This document shows positions 14,336-22,341 of a DNA stretch of 29,888 nt, piece after piece. Both the position numbers and the translations under genes were made by a program. Each line of letters begins with the position of its first letter. Positions within the stretch are counted from its first letter, which is position 1. This DNA is from Serpentinicella sp031432315 (GTDB taxonomy: Bacteria; Bacillota; Clostridia; Peptostreptococcales; Natronincolaceae): NCBI RefSeq assembly GCF_031432315.1, contig NZ_JAVKGO010000016.1, positions 1 through 29,888 of the forward strand, given 5' to 3'. Below the pieces are notes generated by a model, which had not been told where the DNA came from, made no database searches, and saw only the letters and a program-made list of their open reading frames with translations.

Positions 14336-15778
14336 ATGGGAAAAAAGAACAAGCAATTTGTAGAAGAAATCACACCAATGGAAGTAGATTTTGCACAATG
14401 GTATACGGATGTCATACTAAAAACAGATTTAGTTGATTATTCTCCTGTGAAAGGATTCATGGCGATTAAACCATATGGTTATGCAATTTGGGAAAACATA
14501 CAACAATATATGGATAAACGATTTAAAGAGACGGGTCATAAAAACTGCTATTTTCCACTGTTAATACCAGAGAGTCTATTACAAAAAGAAGCGGAACATG
14601 TAGAAGGTTTTGCTCCAGAGGTTGCCTGGGTGACTCATGGAGGAAAAGAAGAACTAGCGGAAAGACTGTGTGTTAGACCTACATCGGAGACAATTATTTG
14701 TGAAATGTACTCAAAATGGTTAAAATCTTACCGTGACTTGCCGTTTCTATATAATCAGTGGTGTAGTGTTGTAAGATGGGAAAAAAGCACAAGACCATTT
14801 TTAAGAACATCTGAGTTTTTATGGCAAGAGGGACATACACTACATGAGACCTATGAAGAAGCCCAAGAAGAAACCCTAAGAATGTTAGATATATACAAAG
14901 AGACAGCAGAAGAAGTATTGGCAATGCCAGTAGTTACAGGGCAAAAAAGTGAAAAAGAGAAGTTTGCAGGTGCATATGCTACCTACACAATGGAAGCCTT
15001 AATGCACGATGGAAAAGCGCTGCAAGCAGGAACATCCCATAACTTGGGAAAACATTTTACGGAAGCCTTCGACATTGCATATTCTGATAGAGACGGTGAG
15101 TTGAAAAATCCATACCATACATCTTGGGGGGTATCTACGAGGTTAATTGGTGGTTTAATTATGGTACACGGAGATAATAGGGGATTAGTATTACCACCTA
15201 GAGTTGCGCCTACTCAAGCTGTTATTGTTCCAATAGCTTCCCACAAAGAGGGTGTATTAGACAAAGCTATGGAAATATTCAGTGATTTAAAACAAGAAAT
15301 AAGAATGGAATTAGATGATAGAGAAAACTACTCACCAGGCTGGAAATTTAACGAGTGGGAAATGAAAGGTGTACCTGTAAGAATAGAAATAGGGCCAAAA
15401 GATATAGAAAAAGGGCAAGCTGTTTTATGTAGGAGAGATACATTAGAAAAAGAAGTTGTACAATTAGACAATTTAAAAGAAAGGGTACAATTACTTTTAG
15501 ATGATATACACAATAATTTATTATATTCAGCTAAGACGATGCGTGATGAAAAGACCTACTATGTTAAAAATCTAGAAGAAATGAAAGAATTAATGAGTAC
15601 AAAGCCAGGATTTGTAAAGGCCATGTGGTGTGAAGAAAGATCCTGTGAAGAAAATATTAAAGAAGACACAGGCGTAACGGTTAGATGTATACCTTTTGAA
15701 CAAGAACACTTAGGTGAAACTTGTGCTTTTTGTGGGAAACCAGCAGAAAAAGTGGCTTACTTTGCAAAAGCTTATTAA
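14336..15778 (+). CDS. proS: Prolyl-tRNA synthetase, archaeal/eukaryotic-like type
   Basis: Charges tRNA-Pro with proline. At 480 residues it is the short ProRS form, without the large editing insertion of the typical bacterial enzyme. Class II motifs are present: motif 2 around VVRWEKSTRPFLRTSEFLWQE and motif 3 near the end of the catalytic domain in MVHGDNRGLVLPPRVAPTQ. The anticodon-binding domain follows. The C-terminal domain has cysteines in CEERSC and CAFCGK, consistent with the zinc site of this type, and ends in Tyr. ATG 14336 follows GAGAGGAGA. Control is by the T-box upstream. Placement between ispF and gltX is an addition to the Bacillus order. Confidence 0.96.
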   Translation: MGKKNKQFVEEITPMEVDFAQWYTDVILKTDLVDYSPVKGFMAIKPYGYAIWENIQQYMDKRFKETGHKNCYFPLLIPESLLQKEAEHVEGFAPEVAWVTHGGKEELAERLCVRPTSETIICEMYSKWLKSYRDLPFLYNQWCSVVRWEKSTRPFLRTSEFLWQEGHTLHETYEEAQEETLRMLDIYKETAEEVLAMPVVTGQKSEKEKFAGAYATYTMEALMHDGKALQAGTSHNLGKHFTEAFDIAYSDRDGELKNPYHTSWGVSTRLIGGLIMVHGDNRGLVLPPRVAPTQAVIVPIASHKEGVLDKAMEIFSDLKQEIRMELDDRENYSPGWKFNEWEMKGVPVRIEIGPKDIEKGQAVLCRRDTLEKEVVQLDNLKERVQLLLDDIHNNLLYSAKTMRDEKTYYVKNLEEMKELMSTKPGFVKAMWCEERSCEENIKEDTGVTVRCIPFEQEHLGETCAFCGKPAEKVAYFAKAY

Positions 15779-15847
15779 TAGATACTTAAGTATTACGAAG
15801 AAAGATATAATGCTATATAGTTAATATAAGTTAAGTAGGAGGATATA

Positions 15848-17335
15848 ATGATGACAGTGAGAGTAAGGTTTGCACCAAGTCCAACGGGATTTGTTCACAT
15901 AGGAAGTTTAAGAACTGCACTATACAACTATCTACATGCTAGAAAAAATAGTGGTAAATATATACTAAGAATTGAAGATACGGACCAAAATCGATATGTT
16001 GAAGGCGCAATTGAAAATATGCTCAGTGCAATGCAATGGGCAGGGGTCAATCACGATGAAGGTGCTATAATAAGAAATGATGATTTAGTACAAATCGGAG
16101 AGTATGGGCCCTATGTCCAGTCAGAAAGGTTAGAGGTTTATAAAAAATACATTGAAATACTGATTGAAAAAGGACAAGCATATTATTGTTTCTGCTCTAA
16201 AGAACGTCTGGATGAAGTAAGGGACGAACAAAAAAAAGCAGGATTAAATCAAAAGTATGACGGAAAGTGTCGGGAGTTATCCAAGGAAGAAATTAAAAAG
16301 AAGCTAGATAATGGGGAAACTCATGTAATAAGACTTAAATTACCTGAAAACTACGATATTAAATTTGAAGATGTTGTTAGAGGCAATGTTGTTGTAAATA
16401 CAGTTGATATGGACGATCAAGTATTAATTAAGTCTGATGGTTTTCCGACTTATCACTTTGCTGTAGTTGTTGACGATCATTTAATGCGTATAACCCATGT
16501 GATAAGAGGGGAAGAATGGCTTATATCTACACCAAAACATGTATATCTATATCAAGCTTTTGGTTGGGAAGTACCACTATATGCACATTTACCAAATATA
16601 CTAAATGCAGATAAGAAGAAACTGAGTAAAAGGCAAGGAGATGTAGCAGTAGAAGACTTTATGAAAAAAGGATATCTTCCGGAAGCGTTGGTTAATTACA
16701 TAGCTTTATTGGGCTGGAGTCCAGAAGATAATCAAGAAATATTTTCAATGAAAGAACTAGAAGAAAACTTTTCTTTGGAACGTGTTTCTAAAAGTGGTGG
16801 CGTTTTTGATATAAATAAGCTTAACTGGGTAAATGCACATTATATTAAAGAAAAACCGATTGAAGAAATAACAGATCTTGCCATACCATATCTTATTGAA
16901 TCTGGTTATATTGCAGAGGGACAAGTGCAAGAGAAATATGACTGGATAAAAGATTTAGTTTCAATTATACGTATTAACCTTAACAATTTAAGTGAAATTG
17001 GGGAAAAAGTAGCCATGTTTTTTAACGATGAATTTAAACTGTCTGAAGAAGCTACTGATGTGATCGCAGAAGAACATGTACCTGAGCTATTAGAATTGCT
17101 TAAAACTAAAATTAATAATGCAGATAGTATTGACGTATCTGATATAAAATCTATAATAAAAGAAATACAAAAAGAACTTGGGGTAAAAGGGCCTAAATTA
17201 TTCAAACCTATTAGGGTAGCAGTAACAGGGGAATCTCATGGACCAGACTTACCTCAAATAATGAAAATTTTAGGTAAAAAGAACATGCTGTTACGCATAG
17301 ACTATGTAGTGAACAATTTTATAAAAAAAGTGTAG
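15848..17335 (+). CDS. gltX: Glutamyl-tRNA synthetase
   Basis: Charges tRNA-Glu, and often tRNA-Gln in Firmicutes, where Glu-tRNA-Gln is later amidated. The 495-residue class I enzyme has the HIGH-type motif HIGS (residues 17-20), RIEDTDQNR and the KMSKS-type motif KLSKR (about 257-261). The helical anticodon-binding domain fills the C-terminal third, with the usual KELGVKGPKLFKPIRVAVTG ending. Two adjacent ATG codons (15848, 15851) follow AGGAGGATATA; the first is taken. It lies directly before the cysteine T-box of cysE-cysS, as gltX precedes cysE in Bacillus. Confidence 0.96.
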   Translation: MMTVRVRFAPSPTGFVHIGSLRTALYNYLHARKNSGKYILRIEDTDQNRYVEGAIENMLSAMQWAGVNHDEGAIIRNDDLVQIGEYGPYVQSERLEVYKKYIEILIEKGQAYYCFCSKERLDEVRDEQKKAGLNQKYDGKCRELSKEEIKKKLDNGETHVIRLKLPENYDIKFEDVVRGNVVVNTVDMDDQVLIKSDGFPTYHFAVVVDDHLMRITHVIRGEEWLISTPKHVYLYQAFGWEVPLYAHLPNILNADKKKLSKRQGDVAVEDFMKKGYLPEALVNYIALLGWSPEDNQEIFSMKELEENFSLERVSKSGGVFDINKLNWVNAHYIKEKPIEEITDLAIPYLIESGYIAEGQVQEKYDWIKDLVSIIRINLNNLSEIGEKVAMFFNDEFKLSEEATDVIAEEHVPELLELLKTKINNADSIDVSDIKSIIKEIQKELGVKGPKLFKPIRVAVTGESHGPDLPQIMKILGKKNMLLRIDYVVNNFIKKV

Positions 17336-17340
17336 AATAG

Positions 17341-17555
17341 GAATAGTAGGATTGCGCAACCTGACAGAGATGAACTGCCTTAGGCTGAAAGTAGTTCTTA
17401 GGAATAGCTTGATCTGAATGCACCTAGGAGCTGCTTCCTTGAATTAAAGTAGAGAGAGCCGGGCAAGCCCGTTATAGCTATTAAGAGTGGAAAGTATTCA
17501 ACCAGAGTGGGACCGCGGAAAATTCGTCTCTGATTTATCAGGGACGAATTTTTGT
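17341..17555 (+). promoter_or_regulatory. Cysteine T-box riboswitch (leader of cysE-cysS)
   Basis: tRNA-sensing leader. The specifier loop reads GAA-TGC-ACC, with the cysteine codon TGC at 17419-17421. An AGTAGAGAGAGCCGGGCAAGCCCGTTAT-type segment follows (about 17448-17475; motif split here by function). The T-box GAGTGGGACCGCGG is at 17505-17518. The attenuator is a 15-bp stem with one wobble (17519-17533 with 17538-17552) plus a T-run. The variable T-box base is G, which could form a G-U pair with U73 of tRNA-Cys. It controls the cysteine synthesis and charging genes downstream. Confidence 0.94.
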
Positions 17556-17596
17556 TTTTGTATAAAATGTTAGAATTTGTAATTGGAGGGCGTGTA

Positions 17597-18259
17597 ATGA
17601 TTAAATTTTTTGGAATGATAAAAGAAGATATAAAAGCAATATTTCAAAGAGATCCAGCAGCAAAAAACATATTAGAAGTTCTCTTGTGTTACCCTGGATT
17701 ACACGCCATTATCATTCATCGTATTTCTCATGGCATGTACAAAAAAGGTTTGGTAATACTGCCAAGAGTTATGTCAAATATAGTACGATTTTTAACGGGG
17801 ATAGAAATACATCCAGGAGCAAAAATTGGTCGACGGGTTTTTATTGATCACGGTACCGGGGTAGTTATAGGAGAAACCGCTGAGATAGGAAATAATGTTA
17901 CGATTTATCAAGGTGCAACTTTGGGAGGAACAGGTAAGGAAAAGGGAAAACGACATCCTACGATTAAAGATAATGTAGTTATATCCGCAGGTGCTAAGGT
18001 ATTGGGTCCCTTTACGGTGGGAGAAAACTCAAGAATTGGTGCAGGTTCAGTTGTTTTAAAAGAAGTGCCAAGCAACTGTACTGTTGTTGGTGTTCCAGGA
18101 ACTGTTGTTGTTAAAGATAATAAAAGAGTTGCTTCCGTTCAAGATGATATTGATTTAGATCATATAAAGATGCCTGACCCTATTGCAGATGAATTAAAAA
18201 GGTTGAGAAACAAAATAAATGAATTAGAATGTGAAGTCAATAATCTGAGGAGGGATTAA
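17597..18259 (+). CDS. cysE: Serine O-acetyltransferase
   Basis: First committed step of cysteine synthesis: acetyl-CoA + L-serine to O-acetylserine. From ATG 17597 the protein is 220 residues with a helical N-terminus (about 1-70) and a left-handed beta-helix of hexapeptide repeats (IEIHPGAKIGRRVFIDHGTG, VVIGETAEIG, VTIYQGATLGGTG). The His of DHGTG is part of the active site in the family. The last 30 residues are a charged coil. A TTG at 17552 in the same frame lies in the T-box terminator and is rejected; GGAGGG precedes 17597 by six bases. The stop is two bases before cysS, so both answer to the Cys T-box. Confidence 0.95.
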   Translation: MIKFFGMIKEDIKAIFQRDPAAKNILEVLLCYPGLHAIIIHRISHGMYKKGLVILPRVMSNIVRFLTGIEIHPGAKIGRRVFIDHGTGVVIGETAEIGNNVTIYQGATLGGTGKEKGKRHPTIKDNVVISAGAKVLGPFTVGENSRIGAGSVVLKEVPSNCTVVGVPGTVVVKDNKRVASVQDDIDLDHIKMPDPIADELKRLRNKINELECEVNNLRRD

Positions 18260-18261
18260 AA

Positions 18262-19656
18262 ATGAAACTATATAATACACTTACAAAAAAGAAAGAGGAA
18301 TTTGTACCTATAAAAAAAGGCGAAATAAAAATGTATGCTTGTGGACCTACGGTATATGACTATTTTCATATTGGTAATGCACGTACATTTTTAACCTTTG
18401 ATGCAATGAGGCGCTATTTTGAGTATAGGGGCTATAAAGTTGATTTTGTACAGAATTTCACAGATATAGATGATAAAATTATTAATAAAGCAAAAGAGGA
18501 AAATACAACCTCAGAAAAAATTAGTAAAAAATATATTGAAGCTTATTTTCAAGATGCAGAGAGTCTAGGCATTAAGAAGGCAGATATACATCCTAAAGTA
18601 ACAGAAAATGTAGATGAAATTATAAACTTTATTGAAAAGTTAATTGATAAAGGATATGCTTATGCAATCAATGGAGATGTGTACTTTAATGTAGATAAAT
18701 TCGAATCCTACGGTAAGTTATCAAAACAAAGCTTACAAGATCTTCAATCTGGAGCTCGGATAGAAATTAACGAGAACAAAAAGAATCCATTAGACTTTGT
18801 ATTGTGGAAGTCAGCAAAAATTAATGAACCAAGTTGGGATAGTCCTTGGGGAAAAGGGCGTCCAGGTTGGCATATAGAGTGTTCAGCAATGGCTAAAAAA
18901 TATTTAGGTGAAACAATTGATATTCATGGTGGAGGAGGAGACTTGATATTTCCACATCATGAAAATGAAATTGCCCAAAGTGAAGCTTGTTCTGGCACAA
19001 CCTTTGCTAACTACTGGATGCACGTAGGTTATTTGAATATTGAGAATAAGAAAATGTCCAAATCACTCAATAACTTTTTCACATTGAGAGAAATTAGGCA
19101 AGAGTTTGACCTGGAAGTATTGAGATTATTTATGTTATCCTCCCATTATAGAAATCCAATCAACTTTAGTAGGCAACTTCTTGAATCATCAAAAAGCGCA
19201 TTGGAGAGGTTATATAATGCCAAGGAAAGTTTGGAACATCATATTACTATTTCAAAAGATAAAGAATTGACAGATGACGAAATGGAGATATATAACAAAG
19301 TCCTAAACTTACAAGATAAGTTTGTACAAGTTATGGACGACGATTTTAACACTGCAGATGGTTTGGCAGTTATATTTGATATTGTTAAAGAAACTAATAC
19401 AAAATTGAATAGCGAAAAACCTAAAAAGCTTTTAGAGGATTGCTTGAAAGTCCTGTGTGAGCTGTCTGGTGTATTGGGACTACTACAAAAAGAAAATCAA
19501 AACATTACAGATGAAATAGAATCCCTAATAAGTGAAAGACAGAACGCTAGAAAGGATAAAAATTTTGCTTTAGCTGATGAAATAAGGGATAAACTAAAGT
19601 CTATGGGAGTTATATTAGAAGATACTCCCCAGGGAGTAAAGTGGAAAAAGCTATAA
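18262..19656 (+). CDS. cysS: Cysteinyl-tRNA synthetase
   Basis: Charges tRNA-Cys. The 464-residue class I synthetase has the zinc ligand Cys27 in YACGPTVYD, HIGH-type motif HIGN (36-39), the GWHIECSAM zinc segment, HHENEIAQSE, and KMSKS at 264-268. The C-terminal part is the helical anticodon-binding domain. ATG 18262 is two bases after the cysE stop; its GAGGAGGG site is inside cysE. Cysteine starvation should raise both enzymes through the shared T-box. No clear terminator follows, so some readthrough into the acyl-CoA cluster is possible. Confidence 0.97.
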   Translation: MKLYNTLTKKKEEFVPIKKGEIKMYACGPTVYDYFHIGNARTFLTFDAMRRYFEYRGYKVDFVQNFTDIDDKIINKAKEENTTSEKISKKYIEAYFQDAESLGIKKADIHPKVTENVDEIINFIEKLIDKGYAYAINGDVYFNVDKFESYGKLSKQSLQDLQSGARIEINENKKNPLDFVLWKSAKINEPSWDSPWGKGRPGWHIECSAMAKKYLGETIDIHGGGGDLIFPHHENEIAQSEACSGTTFANYWMHVGYLNIENKKMSKSLNNFFTLREIRQEFDLEVLRLFMLSSHYRNPINFSRQLLESSKSALERLYNAKESLEHHITISKDKELTDDEMEIYNKVLNLQDKFVQVMDDDFNTADGLAVIFDIVKETNTKLNSEKPKKLLEDCLKVLCELSGVLGLLQKENQNITDEIESLISERQNARKDKNFALADEIRDKLKSMGVILEDTPQGVKWKKL

Positions 19657-19778
19657 AAATATTTTTAAAAGAAGGAATTCGGGAGTGTATGTCGAAGAAA
19701 ATAAGTGGCACTAAATTAAGTATGGTGTTTTAACCGTAATAAAAGAACTATCTGAGATTTAGCTGAAAATGTTGTGTT

Positions 19779-19794
19779 TGGCATAAAAATTGCA
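19779..19794 (+). promoter_or_regulatory. Sigma-54 (RpoN) -24/-12 promoter before the MaoC gene
   Basis: TGGCAT-N5-TTGCA (19779-19794). The invariant GG (19780-19781) and GC (19792-19793) are separated by exactly 10 bases, a near-perfect match to TGGCAC-N5-TTGCA. The start would be near 19805, 40 bases before the MaoC gene. Confidence 0.75.
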
Positions 19795-19843
19795 TTTAAA
19801 TAATGCGGTAGCAACATCCATAAAAAAAATGGGGGTGGCATTG

Positions 19844-20263
19844 ATGAAAAGTGTAACGTTAGATGTTATTAAGGTAGGCGACAAAGCAGAGTTTGAAAAA
19901 ACAATCACAGAAACAGATGTGTACATGTTTGCAGGGATAACTGGTGATTTAAATCCTGCCCATGTAAATGAAAGAGCATCATCAGAAACAATGTTCAAGG
20001 GGCGAATTGCTCATGGAATGTTAAGTGCTGGATTAATCTCCGCAGTTCTAGGTATGCAACTGCCAGGACCGGGAACTATTTACTTAGGTCAAGAACTGAA
20101 ATTTTTAGCGCCTGTAAAAATAGGAGATACTGTCAAAGCGATTGCGGAAGTGGTCGATGTTGATAGAGAAAAGAACCGTATCACGATTAAAACTACTTGT
20201 GAAAATCAAAAAGGCAAAGTAGTACTAGACGGGACTGCAAAAGTAATGGCTCCGGTAAAATAA
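19844..20263 (+). CDS. MaoC-family (R)-specific enoyl-CoA hydratase
   Basis: Hot-dog-fold enzyme expected to hydrate 2-enoyl-CoA to (R)-3-hydroxyacyl-CoA, or the reverse dehydration (PhaJ-like). From ATG 19844 it is 139 residues, normal for a single-domain member. The hydratase-2 motif is visible: Asp35 and His40 in FAGITGDLNPAH, followed by AHGMLSAGLISAVLG. The (R) specificity is inferred from the family. The frame extends upstream to 19790, but that part lies in the sigma-54 promoter; GGGGGTGG precedes 19844. First gene of the cluster; a FabG-like gene follows after 100 bases. Confidence 0.9.
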   Translation: MKSVTLDVIKVGDKAEFEKTITETDVYMFAGITGDLNPAHVNERASSETMFKGRIAHGMLSAGLISAVLGMQLPGPGTIYLGQELKFLAPVKIGDTVKAIAEVVDVDREKNRITIKTTCENQKGKVVLDGTAKVMAPVK

Positions 20264-20310
20264 ATTACATATTTTTTAAATTTATAATTAAACTATTGCT
20301 ATGTGTATTA

Positions 20311-20331
20311 TGATTGTATTTTTTACAATCA
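20311..20331 (+). repeat. Hairpin in the MaoC-FabG gap
   Basis: TGATTGTA pairs with TACAATCA around a T-rich loop in the 100-base gap, 33 bases before the FabG-like start. It has no U-run, so it is more likely an mRNA processing or stability element than a terminator. Confidence 0.4.
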
Positions 20332-20363
20332 AATTATATAAAATTTAAGGAGGAAGTTAAATA

Positions 20364-21104
20364 ATGAGATTACAAGGAAAAGTAGCATTTATTACAGGAT
20401 CAACAAGAGGTTTAGGAAGAGCAATTGCAGAAAGATATGCTGAAGAAGGAGCTACAGTTGTTATTAACGATAGAAGTGCTGAAAGCGTTGATGCAGTAGT
20501 AGCTGAATTAAAAGAAAAATTCCCTAACGTTGCTGGATTTGCAATGGACGTTACAGACAGAAAAGGTGTAGAGGATACTTTTAATAAAATTGTTGAGCAA
20601 TTTGGTACGATTGATATTCTTGTTAACAATGCTGGTATTACAGCAGACGCTCAACTTTACAAAATGACTGAAGAACAATGGGATAACGTTATGAACGTAA
20701 ACCTAAAAGGTGTATTCTACTGTTCACAAGAAGCTTTAAAAGTTATGAGAGAAAAACAATATGGAAAAATTATCAACATATCTTCAGTAGTTGGATTATA
20801 TGGAAACTTCGGACAAGTAAACTATGCTGCTACTAAGTTTGGAGTAATTGGAATGACTAAGTCTATGGCTAAAGAAGTAGGAAGAAAGAACATCAACGTA
20901 AATGCTGTTGCACCAGGATTTATCGCTACTGAAATGACAGCTAAAATGCCAGAAAAAGTACTTACAATGATGGCTGACAAAGCACCACTTGGAAAAATTG
21001 GAGAGCCAGTTGATATTGCAAATGCATGCTTATACTTAGCATCAGATGAATCTAAATTTGTGACTGGTACTACACTATCTGTAGACGGTGGAGTTGTACT
21101 GTAG
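20364..21104 (+). CDS. 3-oxoacyl-(ACP/CoA) reductase, FabG-like SDR
   Basis: Classical short-chain dehydrogenase of 246 residues, expected to reduce 3-oxoacyl thioesters to (R)-3-hydroxyacyl thioesters. The dinucleotide-binding TGSTRGLG is at 11-18, NNAG at 88-91, catalytic Ser141, and Tyr154/Lys158 in YAATK. The C-terminus VTGTTLSVDGGV is FabG/PhaB-like. Whether the carrier is ACP or CoA cannot be read from the sequence. The neighbours are a MaoC hydratase and a CoA-transferase, with no ACP gene, favouring CoA substrates and a PhaB-like role. AAGGAGG precedes ATG 20364. It ends in its own terminator. Confidence 0.9.
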   Translation: MRLQGKVAFITGSTRGLGRAIAERYAEEGATVVINDRSAESVDAVVAELKEKFPNVAGFAMDVTDRKGVEDTFNKIVEQFGTIDILVNNAGITADAQLYKMTEEQWDNVMNVNLKGVFYCSQEALKVMREKQYGKIINISSVVGLYGNFGQVNYAATKFGVIGMTKSMAKEVGRKNINVNAVAPGFIATEMTAKMPEKVLTMMADKAPLGKIGEPVDIANACLYLASDESKFVTGTTLSVDGGVVL

Positions 21105-21130
21105 TTTTACAATCTTAAATTGAAGTATCT

Positions 21131-21159
21131 AGGAGGTGGGGGGTAACCACCTCCTTTTT
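21131..21159 (+). terminator. Terminator after the FabG-like gene
   Basis: AGGAGGTGG (21131-21139) with CCACCTCCT (21147-21155), then T5. It separates the MaoC-FabG unit from the alpha/beta hydrolase. Confidence 0.85.
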
Positions 21160-21244
21160 ATATAAAAAGATAATGAAGTTTGGCTAATATGCAAAAGAAA
21201 ATTAGAACTTTTAATTTGATAATAAATGTGAGGAGTATAGAACC

Positions 21245-22051
21245 ATGCCAAAAGTAAAAATAAATGGAGTAGACATTCATTATATTCTTGAAGGTGAAGG
21301 AGAAGAAGTATTAGTTATTTTAAATGGCATAATGATGAGTGCGAATAGTTGGAGAGATTTTGTACCAACGTATGTCGAACGGGGATATAGAGTGTTACGT
21401 GTAGACTTTAGGGATCAAGGGCAGTCAGGGTCATCTCCTGATTTTTATCCAACAGAACAACACGCTGAAGATTTAAAAGGATTGCTAGATTATCTTAATT
21501 TAAAAAAAGTAAACATCTATGGAATTTCCTATGGTGGCAGAGTGGCAATGATTTTTGCAATAAGGTATCAATCCTATATCAAAAATCTGATATTAGCAAA
21601 CACTACTTGTGATATTTCTAATTTAATTCGTTCTGTAGGGTTATCCTGGGAAGAGGCTGCAAAAGCTTATGATGGTGCATTTTTCTTAAAAATAATTCAG
21701 CCATTCATATATAGTCATCAATACTTTGAACAAAGTTGGGATGAACTAAAAAAACAACCAGAATATTTTGATAAGATACTTGATAAAGAATGGTTTGATC
21801 GTTATATACGATTATCTCGAAGTGGAGACACTTATGATGTAACTGATCAATTAGGGCAAATAACTGTTCCAACTCTGGTAATCTTGTCAGAGGATGATAT
21901 GGTTACACCTTATGCAGATATGATTAAAATTCATGAAGGGATAAAAGGTTCTAACTTTATCTCTATACCTAATTGTGGGCACGGGTCTTTTGCAGAAAAA
22001 CCTGGTGAGTTAAACACTTTAATTTTAGGGTTTTTAGCGCTACATAAATAG
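21245..22051 (+). CDS. Alpha/beta hydrolase
   Basis: Serine hydrolase-fold protein of 268 residues, substrate unknown. Nucleophile elbow GISYGG places Ser95; the acid is Asp217 or Asp218 in LSEDDMVTP and the base His246 in NCGHGS, a complete triad. The oxyanion segment is ILNGIM (25-30) in place of the common HG motif. The context of MaoC, FabG, KASIII-like enzymes and a CoA-transferase suggests a thioesterase or ester hydrolase acting on an acyl product; that is inference. It is too short and lacks the Cys nucleophile for a PHA synthase. No clear promoter in the 85 bases after the FabG terminator. Confidence 0.85.
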   Translation: MPKVKINGVDIHYILEGEGEEVLVILNGIMMSANSWRDFVPTYVERGYRVLRVDFRDQGQSGSSPDFYPTEQHAEDLKGLLDYLNLKKVNIYGISYGGRVAMIFAIRYQSYIKNLILANTTCDISNLIRSVGLSWEEAAKAYDGAFFLKIIQPFIYSHQYFEQSWDELKKQPEYFDKILDKEWFDRYIRLSRSGDTYDVTDQLGQITVPTLVILSEDDMVTPYADMIKIHEGIKGSNFISIPNCGHGSFAEKPGELNTLILGFLALHK

Positions 22052-22064
22052 ACAGAATGCAGGT

Positions 22065-22090
22065 TGTATAATAAGTGTGTTTATTATACA
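22065..22090 (+). repeat. AT-rich perfect inverted repeat after the hydrolase gene
   Basis: TGTATAATAA-GTGTGT-TTATTATACA, a 10-bp perfect palindrome starting 13 bases after the hydrolase stop. It lacks a U-tract and has a weak stem; it may be a protein site or a poor terminator. Confidence 0.45.
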
Positions 22091-22158
22091 CATATTATCG
22101 ACGAAGCATGTTTGTGGCAGAGAGAATGATTTAAAATACTACAAAATTCAGTGAGCAT

Positions 22159-22174
22159 GTCCATTTAATTGGAC
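22159..22174 (+). promoter_or_regulatory. Candidate enhancer-binding-protein site
   Basis: Inverted repeat GTCCA-N6-TGGAC about 85-100 bases upstream of the second sigma-54 promoter, the usual distance for an activator site. Assigned by position and symmetry only. Confidence 0.35.
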
Positions 22175-22256
22175 GATTGAGTAAAAGTGAGCGTTATATT
22201 TAAACACGATTAATGTAGAACTAGCTAATTTAAACGTTGTTTTTTGCCTAATTTGT

Positions 22257-22272
22257 AGGCATGAAAATTGCA
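22257..22272 (+). promoter_or_regulatory. Sigma-54 (RpoN) -24/-12 promoter before the first KASIII gene
   Basis: AGGCAT-N5-TTGCA with GG at 22258-22259 and GC at 22270-22271, 10 bases between. It shares GGCAT(A/G)AAAATTGCATT with the site before the MaoC gene. An inverted repeat TGCCTA/TAGGCA overlaps the -24 box. Predicted start near 22283. Confidence 0.7.
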
Positions 22273-22285
22273 TTGTTAGTCAAGT

Positions 22286-22311
22286 GGGCAGTGGACCAAT
22301 GCCGCTGACCC
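22286..22311 (+). promoter_or_regulatory. 5' leader hairpin of the KASIII/CoA-transferase mRNA
   Basis: GGGCAGTGG pairs with CCGCTGACCC (one bulged A, one wobble) at the very 5' end predicted from the sigma-54 site. It could stabilise the message or act as a regulatory leader. Confidence 0.5.
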
Positions 22312-22341
22312 TAATATATACTTTAACGGGAGGTTAATGTA

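Noticed and set aside
17552..17596. Longer CysE starting at TTG 17552
   Set aside because: Lies in the T-box terminator; ATG 17597 has the ribosome site and matches family length.
19689..19733. 14-residue frame MSKKISGTKLSMVF after GGGAG
   Set aside because: Spacing is too short and there is no sign of an attenuator; probably chance. A GAATTCGGGAG stretch here also occurs before the gene at 24928, but 11 bases is not enough to call a repeat.
19790..19843. Longer MaoC protein starting at TTG 19790
   Set aside because: That codon is part of the sigma-54 -12 box; ATG 19844 has the ribosome site.
21185..21215. Possible third sigma-54 site before the alpha/beta hydrolase (TTTGGCTAATATGCAA)
   Set aside because: GG and GC are only seven bases apart; sigma-54 needs ten.
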